From an uncultured bacterium (GTDB lineage Bacteria > Actinomycetota > Coriobacteriia > Coriobacteriales > Coriobacteriaceae): DNA of 8,119 nucleotides. Made by a program: the position numbers and the translations under genes. This document shows, piece after piece, positions 1 through 5,420 of the stretch (position 1 is its first letter; every line of letters starts with the position of its first letter). Location of the stretch: the NCBI GenBank assembly GCA_905215835.1, contig CAJMRR010000091.1, positions 1 to 8,119 of the forward strand, in the 5' to 3' direction. A model generated the notes under the pieces. It saw only the letters and a list, made by a program, of their open reading frames with translations, was not told the DNA's origin and did not search any database.

Positions 1-62
1 GCCTTTGGCGGCGCGACCTGTGTTGACTTTGGGGCAGCCAGGGTTGCCGTTGGCCGGCGCGC

Positions 63-89
63 CCCACGCATAACCCTTATGTCGGTGGG
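63..89. other. Imperfect hairpin downstream of the aminotransferase gene
   Basis: The sequence can fold into an 11-bp stem with two single-base bulges: CCCA pairs with TGGG, CG with CG, and CATAA with TTATG, around a CCC loop. It starts 24 nt beyond the aminotransferase stop codon on the minus strand, where a terminator could be expected. No T-run follows on either strand, so an intrinsic terminator is doubtful. It may be a weak or factor-dependent terminator, or chance. The rest of positions 1-112 shows no gene I can support. Confidence 0.3.
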
Positions 90-112
90 CTGATGTGTTG
101 CGTCCCTGAGGA

Positions 113-1249
113 CTACAAGGTCGAAATGAAGGTGGACAGGCGGTGGAGGCCTTCGTCCAGGTTTTCGTCGGAGACGCAATAGCTTAGGCGGATGTGGCCT
201 TCGGTTCCGAAGCAGTTTCCGGGGACTAGGGCTACGTTTGCCTCTTTGATAGCTTTGATGCAGAAGTCTTCGCTGGTTAGGCCGAACTTTTTGATGCTCG
301 GGAAAGTGTAGAAGGCTCCTGCGGGCTCTACTACGTCGAGGCCCATGGCGTCTAAGGCTGCGAGTACGCGTTCGCGGCGGACTCGGTAGACTTTGAGCAT
401 GGGGGTTGGGTCGACGGTGAGGGCTCGGGCTGCGGCGTCCATTTCGAAGGAGACAGCACTCGATACTAGGTATTGGTGGGCTTTTGCGATCTCGGCGATG
501 ACGGGGGTTGCCGCTGCGAGCCAGCCCAAGCGCCAGCCGGTCATGGCCCAGGGCTTGGAGAAGCTCTCGATGACTACCGTCTGCTCACGCAGTTCCGGGT
601 GGCGCTGGGCAAAGCGCTCGTAGCCATCCACGTAGACTAGGCGGTTATATACGTCGTCGCAGATTACGTAGATGCCCGCCTGCTCCGCTACGCGCGCCAC
701 GGCGTCGAGCGATGCCGCGTCGAGGATGCAGCCCGTAGGATTGTTGGGCGTGCAGATGACGATGGCCTTGGTCGCCGGCGTCACGCAAGCACGAAGTGCG
801 TCCTCGTCAATCTGGAATTGCGCAGGCTCCGTATCCAAAAAGACCGCTTTGGCGTGATTGGCCACGACAATGCTCTCGTACAGGCCAAAGGCCGGCGTGG
901 GGATGATGACCTCGTCGCCGGGGTTGAGCATAGCCATGAATGCTGCCGACAGGGCCTCGGTCGCGCCGTCGGTTAGGATGACCTCGTCGGCCGAAAACGT
1001 AAGGCCCGCGTCCCCCATGTAGGCAGATAACGCCTCACGCAGGGCGGGGCGACCGTTGTTGGGCGGATAGTGCGTGTCACCGCGGTCCAGTGCGGCGGTC
1101 ACCTCGGCGCTAACCACATCGGGCGTGGGAAAATCGGGCTCGCCGAGCGCGAGCGCGATGCACCCCGGATGCCGGGCGGCGAGCGCGTTAATCCGGCGGA
1201 TACCGGAGGGCTTGAGCATGGCAAGCGAGGTATTCATGGGCAGACGCAT
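113..1249 (-). CDS. Pyridoxal-phosphate aminotransferase, class I/II (aspartate aminotransferase-like)
   Basis: This is a 378-residue cytosolic fold-type I PLP enzyme of normal family length. Visible family marks, in order: GEPDF (36-40) near the substrate site; TDGATEAL (93-100), the cofactor-phosphate loop; NNPTG (169-173), whose Asn contacts the pyridine ring; CDDVY (197-201), whose first Asp should pair with the pyridine nitrogen; SFSKPWAMTGWRLG (229-242), with Lys232 as the Schiff-base lysine; and IRLSY (353-357), with Arg354 as the likely substrate-carboxylate anchor. Such enzymes transfer amino groups between amino acids and 2-oxo acids. The amino-acid specificity (aspartate, aromatic, alanine or other) cannot be read from these motifs. 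The first ATG is chosen because AAAGGA lies 5 nt upstream (1255-1260); a second in-frame ATG is at codon 5. The gene stands alone, divergent from the next gene. Leucine codon use changes in the C-terminal third (see findings). Confidence 0.93.
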   Translation of the reverse strand: MRLPMNTSLAMLKPSGIRRINALAARHPGCIALALGEPDFPTPDVVSAEVTAALDRGDTHYPPNNGRPALREALSAYMGDAGLTFSADEVILTDGATEALSAAFMAMLNPGDEVIIPTPAFGLYESIVVANHAKAVFLDTEPAQFQIDEDALRACVTPATKAIVICTPNNPTGCILDAASLDAVARVAEQAGIYVICDDVYNRLVYVDGYERFAQRHPELREQTVVIESFSKPWAMTGWRLGWLAAATPVIAEIAKAHQYLVSSAVSFEMDAAARALTVDPTPMLKVYRVRRERVLAALDAMGLDVVEPAGAFYTFPSIKKFGLTSEDFCIKAIKEANVALVPGNCFGTEGHIRLSYCVSDENLDEGLHRLSTFISTL

Positions 1250-1342
1250 GGCGTTCCTTTCGTAAGGGTTGCACTAGGATAGCGCGGCGGGGCGCCACCA
1301 GACGGTGTAACCTAAACGGAAACGAGCCGGAAAGGAGATGGC
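1250..1342. promoter_or_regulatory. Divergent intergenic region with two ribosome binding sites
   Basis: This 93-bp gap separates two divergently read genes, so both promoters should lie in or near it. The clear signals are AAAGGA for the minus-strand aminotransferase (1255-1260) and AAGGAG for the plus-strand gene (1332-1337), each about 5 nt from its ATG. On the minus strand, TATCCT (near 1276-1281) is a poor -10 candidate without a convincing -35. On the plus strand I found no good promoter. An 8-bp TAACCTAA (1308-1315) resembles half of a DtxR-family iron box, but the other half is absent. Confidence 0.4.
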
Positions 1343-2005
1343 ATGGAGACGACCGCGCGCGGCGACGTACCAAAAACACTGCACACCATTGCGTATATCA
1401 GTATTCCCAATAGCGCCGATCTTGATTTTTTGCTCTGGGACCTGCAGGATGCCATCGCCGCCTATGCTCAACTTTCCGGCACCGCACTCCCCCGCCCGGT
1501 CGACTTGAAGGCAAATGACGCCGGCAGCGTTGCCGATGGCATCGTGCTGGCCATTGAAGATGTGGCTGACGATGAGACGTTGACAGCCATCGAGCGGGCG
1601 CTTGAGCGCTTTGGCGGTACGGGAACGCGCGTCTATGCCGCGATTCGAGCCGCACAAGAGGGCACAGAGCGGGCGCGTGGGACCGCCGTTCGCCTGTGCA
1701 AGGCATGTGAGCGCCATGACCAATTGTGGTGTGGCGGCGTTGCCATCTGCGCCGGCAGCGGCATCGCAGCGCTTCGCCATTCCCCACGCATGGGCCTCTT
1801 GCGCCGACCATTTTCGGAAGCGATGGATAAGCTTGTGGGCGCTGTGCGCATGGGCTGCTCCGTCGAGCATGCACAGCGACTTGGCGGCGGCAATGCCGCC
1901 AACGTCGACGCCGACGGCATGGTTTGCGCCGAGCCAGCCGTGCCCGCGCCGATCTGGCGAGGCGCTCTGAAACGTCTGGGCGCCCACGCTCAAACAAAAA
2001 TCTAA
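1343..2005 (+). CDS. Divergent flavodoxin-fold-like protein of unknown function
   Basis: This 220-residue protein has no signal peptide or membrane segment and is probably cytosolic. Its layout resembles the flavodoxin-like NAD(P)H-dependent oxidoreductases of anaerobes: a first hydrophobic strand (TIAYISIP, 15-22); a central strand VADGIVLAIE (63-72) where flavodoxins place the second flavin loop; RVYAAIRA (96-103) followed by an acidic helix; and LWCGGVAICAGSG (128-140), like the W-GG-x-GGG segment of that group. The usual FMN-phosphate loop after strand 1 (GSPR- or SxTGNT-like) is missing, with only IPNSAD there. Flavin binding may therefore be lost or altered. Five cysteines (C119, C122, C130, C136, C172) do not form an obvious cluster motif; a sixth, C195, lies near the C-terminus. 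The family call rests on remembered pattern, and 'hypothetical protein' is the safe alternative. The start is supported by AAGGAG 5 nt upstream of the ATG. The stop lies 1 bp from the stop of the convergent glycosylase gene. Confidence 0.7.
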   Translation: METTARGDVPKTLHTIAYISIPNSADLDFLLWDLQDAIAAYAQLSGTALPRPVDLKANDAGSVADGIVLAIEDVADDETLTAIERALERFGGTGTRVYAAIRAAQEGTERARGTAVRLCKACERHDQLWCGGVAICAGSGIAALRHSPRMGLLRRPFSEAMDKLVGAVRMGCSVEHAQRLGGGNAANVDADGMVCAEPAVPAPIWRGALKRLGAHAQTKI

Positions 2006-2006
2006 A

Positions 2007-2570
2007 TTAAATAACAGCCCAGTCAACGGCTTCGTGCCAACGCTCAACAAGACGCTCCAGGCACCAGGCGGCATTGGCGGGACTTGTCGAGGGCAGGACA
2101 ATGGCAGGCAGCCCCGTCCGATCTTGCAAGTAGCGTTTGTAGAGTCGCCCTGCCGTACCGCCGTTACAGACAACGACCTCGATCGGCGCGGCATCGGTAA
2201 TGCGCTCGATATGTGCCGGCACAACGTTGCGGATGCTCGCGTCGCTCGAGCCCTTAATGTCGCAGCTCCCGATTGCATCCCACAGGGCTACGCCGCCGTT
2301 CAGCAGCATGGCCCGCTTGGCGGCAATGGAGGCATCGAGCGTCGCGGGCTCACCGCTTGCCAAAGGATCGCCCTCGTTGGGCGGCACAGGCATACCGAGG
2401 CACGTGGCCATCACACGCCAAAAGCGATTCTGAGGGTTGCCGTAATAAAAGGCATTGGCGCGCGAAAGCACCGAGGGAAACGACCCGAGCACCAAAACGC
2501 GCGAGTGCTCGTCAAACACGGGCTCAAACCCATGCTCAATATGTTGATAGCCCTCGTCAGATACGGCCAT
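2007..2570 (-). CDS. DNA-deoxyinosine (hypoxanthine) glycosylase, uracil-DNA glycosylase superfamily family 6
   Basis: This 187-residue base-excision-repair enzyme is predicted to remove deaminated adenine (hypoxanthine) from DNA. Sequence support: motif 1 GSFPS (29-33), followed by YYGNPQNRFW (42-51), the family signature in which the Asn/Phe/Trp run packs around the base pocket; the middle segment LWDAIGSC (96-103); the core strand VVVCNGG (132-138); and motif 2 LPSTSPANA (159-167), the DNA-intercalation loop with the STSPA pattern typical of this branch rather than the HPSP of classical UDG. Length fits the family. Substrate (hypoxanthine versus uracil or mismatched uracil) is inferred from the branch. 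The ATG lies only 3 bp after the GH13 stop codon, with GAGAG (near 2580-2584) as a modest ribosome site inside the upstream gene, so translation is probably coupled to it. There is no terminator in the 1-bp gap to the convergent neighbour. Confidence 0.88.
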   Translation of the reverse strand: MAVSDEGYQHIEHGFEPVFDEHSRVLVLGSFPSVLSRANAFYYGNPQNRFWRVMATCLGMPVPPNEGDPLASGEPATLDASIAAKRAMLLNGGVALWDAIGSCDIKGSSDASIRNVVPAHIERITDAAPIEVVVCNGGTAGRLYKRYLQDRTGLPAIVLPSTSPANAAWCLERLVERWHEAVDWAVI

Positions 2571-2573
2571 GGG

Positions 2574-3950
2574 CTAGGCTCTCAACAGATAGCGCACCTC
2601 GTAGGGTGCAAGCTCAAGGGTACCCGTCAGCTCGACCGTGGGCGCATCGTCGGCAAGCAGGTCGACGAAGGACCCGTTGAGCTCGCCGGCGCCAAAGGTG
2701 TAAGGCTCACCCACGGCATTCACCGCCACGAGTACCGTCGCGTCGTCACAGGCGCGCTCGAACAGCAGCTGCTTGTTCTGGATCACCACGTTGCGATAGG
2801 CACCGTAGTTGAGAGCACGGGCAGCCGCGTCGTCGGCCGAGCGAAGGTGCGCAAGCTGCGTGATGAACGCCGTCAGCTCGTTGGGCGCAGGCTCATTGAG
2901 CGCAGGTCGCAGCGCCCAGTCGCCATCGGGGCCACCCTTTTCGCCGGCAATTCCCCACTCGCTGCCATAGTAGACGCACGGGATGCCCGGCATGCCAAAG
3001 AGCATGCCGTAGGCGGGACGCAGACACGACTTGTCGGTGAGGATACTTGCCAGGCGCGGCACATCGTGGTTGTCGACAAACGACAGCAGATGTTTGCCGC
3101 GGTAGATGCACCACGGATCGCCGCCAAACTGGCGGTGCAGCGAATGGGCGATCTCGAACATGTTGACCGAGTTAAAGCTGGAGTACAGGCCCTTGTAGCA
3201 CTCGTAGTTGGTGCAGGAGTCGAGCATCTCGTCGTTGACGATTTGGTTGTAGTCGCCGTGGAGCGTCTCGCCGATCAGCACAAAGTCGGGCTTGAGCTCA
3301 CGGGTAAAGACGTGCAGGCGGCGCATAAAGTCGCGGTCGAGCATATAGGCAACGTCCAGGCGCAGGCCGTCGACGCCAAAGACCTCGGCCCAGCGGCGCA
3401 CGGACTCGAGCAGGTAATCGACCACAGCGGGATTTTGCAGGTTGAGCTTCACAAGCTCAAAATGGCCTTCCCAGCCCTCGTACCAAAAGCCATCGCCATA
3501 GCAGGAATCGCCGTCAAAGCTAATGTGGAACCAGTCCTTGTACGGCGAGTCCCACTTGCGCTCCTGCACATCGCGGAAGGCCCAAAAACCGCGGCCGACG
3601 TGGTTGAAGACGGCATCGAGCACCACGCGGATGCCATGGGCATGCAGCGTGTCGCATACGGCGGCAAAGTCGGCGTCCCCACCCAGGCGACGGTCGATAT
3701 GGCGCAGGCTGCGTGTATCGTAGCCGTGGCTATCAGATTCGAGCGGTGGGTTGATAAGCACAGCGCCAACGCCGAGTTCCTGCATGTAGTCGGCCCATTG
3801 GGCGACCTTCATGATAGGAGCATCGGGGTTGGGCGCGGCGTTGGCAGCCTGGGCGAGCTCATCCTCGGCAACGGGCGCGGCGTTTTCGCGCGGAGCCCCG
3901 CAAAAGCCCAGCGGATAGATCTGATAGAACGTCGTCTCGTATGCCCACAT
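2574..3950 (-). CDS. Alpha-amylase family (GH13) glycoside hydrolase, intracellular
   Basis: This 458-residue (beta/alpha)8-barrel enzyme carries all four conserved GH13 regions. Region I is LDAVFNHVG (111-119). Region II is GLRLDVA (195-201), with Asp199 as nucleophile and Arg197 beside it. Region III is LIGETL (225-230), with Glu228 as the acid/base. Region IV is FVDNHD (291-296), with Asp296 stabilising the transition state. SHGYDT (74-79) matches the substrate-ring contact before region I. The triad is intact, so activity is expected, most likely on alpha-1,4 (or alpha-1,6) glucans or maltodextrins. The N-terminus FYQIYPLGFCGAP enters the barrel directly, and there is no signal peptide or neopullulanase-type N-terminal domain, so it probably acts on imported oligosaccharides. 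The last ~80 residues form a small C-terminal beta domain. The ATG has GGGAGG 5 nt upstream (3956-3961). The exact GH13 subfamily and product are not determined. The glycosylase gene follows at once. Confidence 0.93.
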   Translation of the reverse strand: MWAYETTFYQIYPLGFCGAPRENAAPVAEDELAQAANAAPNPDAPIMKVAQWADYMQELGVGAVLINPPLESDSHGYDTRSLRHIDRRLGGDADFAAVCDTLHAHGIRVVLDAVFNHVGRGFWAFRDVQERKWDSPYKDWFHISFDGDSCYGDGFWYEGWEGHFELVKLNLQNPAVVDYLLESVRRWAEVFGVDGLRLDVAYMLDRDFMRRLHVFTRELKPDFVLIGETLHGDYNQIVNDEMLDSCTNYECYKGLYSSFNSVNMFEIAHSLHRQFGGDPWCIYRGKHLLSFVDNHDVPRLASILTDKSCLRPAYGMLFGMPGIPCVYYGSEWGIAGEKGGPDGDWALRPALNEPAPNELTAFITQLAHLRSADDAAARALNYGAYRNVVIQNKQLLFERACDDATVLVAVNAVGEPYTFGAGELNGSFVDLLADDAPTVELTGTLELAPYEVRYLLRA

Positions 3951-3985
3951 AACAGCCTCCCGGTAAGCTCAACACAACGACATCC

Positions 3986-3991
3986 ATTGTA
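3986..3991 (-). promoter_or_regulatory. Possible -10 element of the GH13-glycosylase unit
   Basis: TACAAT on the minus strand matches the sigma-70 -10 consensus at 5 of 6 positions and lies 35 nt upstream of the GH13 ATG, which would give a leader of about 30 nt. No good -35 hexamer is found at 16-18 nt spacing, so the promoter may be activator-dependent or the match may be chance. It sits between the inverted-repeat terminator and the gene, consistent with transcription independent of the transporter. Confidence 0.3.
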
Positions 3992-4021
3992 TGCCCAGCT
4001 TGTATCCTCTCCCCCAAAATA

Positions 4022-4088
4022 AGTTGCGGTGGAATAGTTCCTGCTTGGACCTTCAGAGGCCTTAAACAGGAACTATTCCACCGCAACT
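4022..4088 (-). terminator. Long perfect inverted repeat, probable terminator of the MFS gene
   Basis: Two 22-nt arms (4022-4043 and 4067-4088) are perfect reverse complements around a 23-nt spacer. The left arm begins AGTTGCGGTGG and the right arm ends CCACCGCAACT. Read on the minus strand, the hairpin begins 15 nt after the transporter stop codon and is followed directly by TATTTT, as in an intrinsic terminator. No T-run follows on the plus strand. A stem this long and flawless, with an unusually large loop and an A/T-containing centre, exceeds what a terminator needs. It may also be a member of a dispersed palindromic repeat family, which cannot be tested within this window. Confidence 0.65.
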
Positions 4089-4103
4089 GATGAGGAAACG
4101 TGA

Positions 4104-5300
4104 TTAGGCGACAGACTTTGCGCGGCGTATGGCCGGGAACATCACCGTGATAGCGAGGATGACGCCCACGACGGCAATCGACCCGCCCGCGAAGCCGATC
4201 CAGGCGATACCGGGACCCGAAACCACGGCTCCGCCGATCGCGGTACCCGTGCCAATGCCCAGATTGAACAGGCCCGAGAAGATCGACATGGCGACGGCCG
4301 ACGAATCTGCCGGCGTGTGCTTGATGAGCTCGGCCTGAAACGCCACGTTAAAGGCCGTGGCGCAGCAACCCCACAGTGCGCAGACGGCAAGCACTGTCAC
4401 GAGCGACGATGCGGCCGGCCCCATGAGCAGCAGGGCCACCGGCACGCCGGAGAGCGTGATAGCCAAGAACGGGAAGCGATGCCCATCGAACAGGCGGCCG
4501 AACAGCCAGCTTCCGAGCAGACCGGAGCAGCCGAACGCCGTCAGCGTCATGGTGATAGCGCTTGCGTCGACATGGGCGACCTGAGCCAGGAAAGGCTCGA
4601 TATAGCTGTAGCTTGCGTAATAGCCGGTCGCCATGAAGACCGTGACTGCGTAGAGCGCGATGAGGAGCGGGTTCTTGAGCAGCTCGGGCAGCTGTCTGAC
4701 GGTAAAGCGCTCACCCGCCGGCATGGCCGGGAACACCGCTGCCTGGTAGACGGCCGCGATGGCTGAGAGGCCCCCGACCACGGCAAACGTCATGCGCCAG
4801 CCCACGGCCAAGCCAATGGCGCGACCGAGCGGCAGGCCAAAGATCTGCGCGATGGACGAGCCCGTAGCGATCATGCTGATGGCGAGCGCGCCGTGGCGAG
4901 TGTCGACCAGGCGCGAGGCCATAATCGAGGCGACTGACCAGAACACGGCATGTGCGCAAGCGACCACCAGGCGCGCGCAGACCAGGATGGGATAGGTCGG
5001 CGCCACAGCGGACAGGAACTGACCGAGCGAGAACACGGCCAGCACGCCCAGCAGCATCCGCTTGAACTCAAAGCGCGAGGCGAACACCATGAGCGGCAGC
5101 GACAGCAGCATGACGCCCCAGGCATAGACCGAGATCATGATGCCCGCCTGGGCCTCGGTGAGCGAGAACGACGCGGCGATATCAGTCAAAAGGCCGATGG
5201 GCATAAACTCCGACATGTTGAACACGAACGCACAGCAGGTGAGCCCGACGAGTGGGAGCCACTGCTTGAGCGTGATGCCGTCTTGCCTTGTCTGAGTCAT
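4104..5300 (-). CDS. MFS efflux transporter, SotB-like (DHA1 family, sugar/drug efflux)
   Basis: This is a 398-residue inner-membrane protein with about 12 hydrophobic segments. The sequence closely follows the E. coli SotB/YdeA pattern as I remember it: FNMSEFMPIGLLTDIA in TM1 (SotB has a TEF-x-PVGLL version), GIMISVYAW in TM2, a basic loop between TM2 and TM3 (SRFEFKR), AHAVFWS in TM4, the GLPLGR and GWRMTF signatures in and after TM5, YSYIEPF in TM7, and SIFSGLFNLGIGTG in TM11. SotB exports arabinose and other sugars and inducers by proton antiport; the substrate here is inferred only. The frame extends upstream to 5396, but that extension runs through a terminator hairpin. The ATG at 5300 is preferred because GGAGA (5309-5313) lies 8 nt upstream and the sequence then begins MTQTRQDG, a normal MFS N-terminus. 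It has its own promoter and a terminator-like repeat downstream. Confidence 0.9.
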   Translation of the reverse strand: MTQTRQDGITLKQWLPLVGLTCCAFVFNMSEFMPIGLLTDIAASFSLTEAQAGIMISVYAWGVMLLSLPLMVFASRFEFKRMLLGVLAVFSLGQFLSAVAPTYPILVCARLVVACAHAVFWSVASIMASRLVDTRHGALAISMIATGSSIAQIFGLPLGRAIGLAVGWRMTFAVVGGLSAIAAVYQAAVFPAMPAGERFTVRQLPELLKNPLLIALYAVTVFMATGYYASYSYIEPFLAQVAHVDASAITMTLTAFGCSGLLGSWLFGRLFDGHRFPFLAITLSGVPVALLLMGPAASSLVTVLAVCALWGCCATAFNVAFQAELIKHTPADSSAVAMSIFSGLFNLGIGTGTAIGGAVVSGPGIAWIGFAGGSIAVVGVILAITVMFPAIRRAKSVA

Positions 5301-5333
5301 ATATAACGTCTCCAATCGTTTTGAGCGGAGGCG

Positions 5334-5363
5334 ATTATATAGCAACGGCCCCGCATCCGTCAG
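5334..5363 (-). promoter_or_regulatory. Predicted promoter of the MFS transporter gene
   Basis: On the minus strand a perfect TATAAT (5334-5339) lies 18 nt downstream of CTGACG (5358-5363), which matches four of six -35 positions. Transcription would start near 5327, giving a leader of about 27 nt with the GGAGA ribosome site. The -35 element lies in the loop of the hairpin that follows feoAB, so terminator and promoter overlap physically. Confidence 0.55.
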
Positions 5364-5379
5364 TACAGATGCGGGGCCG
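5346..5379 (-). terminator. GC-rich hairpin, probable feoAB terminator
   Basis: A perfect 12-bp stem (CGGCCCCGCATC, 5346-5357, with its complement at 5368-5379) encloses a 10-nt loop. It starts 41 nt after the feoAB stop codon on the minus strand. The downstream tract on that strand is TTGCTATATAA, which is U-containing but not a clean U-run, so termination may be partial. On the plus strand AAAAC follows, which does not fit termination in that direction. Confidence 0.6.
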
Positions 5380-5420
5380 AAAACAATTCGATACACAGAG
5401 GTTGCGCCGTCAATTCATAA

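Noticed and set aside
1..93. An open plus-strand frame from the window edge to a TGA, possibly the end of a gene outside the window.
   Set aside because: It is only 30 codons with no recognisable motif, and a second frame is also open over most of it.
1308..1315. TAACCTAA as a second iron-box in front of the flavodoxin-like gene.
   Set aside because: Only one half-site of the DtxR-type consensus is present and the opposite arm does not match. An 8-bp match is weak evidence.
1274..2278. A 334-codon open frame on the minus strand opposite the flavodoxin-like gene.
   Set aside because: It overlaps both the plus-strand gene, which has a good ribosome site, and the glycosylase gene. Its composition is low in coding character, with no domain.
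2034..4022. A 662-codon open frame on the plus strand opposite the glycosylase and GH13 genes.
   Set aside because: It is antisense to two genes with intact family motifs. Its protein has no recognisable domain, and the frame is a by-product of GC-rich third codon positions on the other strand.
5301..5396. N-terminal extension of the transporter by 32 residues.
   Set aside because: It would translate through the terminator hairpin and has no ribosome site, while the ATG at 5300 has GGAGA at 8 nt and fits the family N-terminus.
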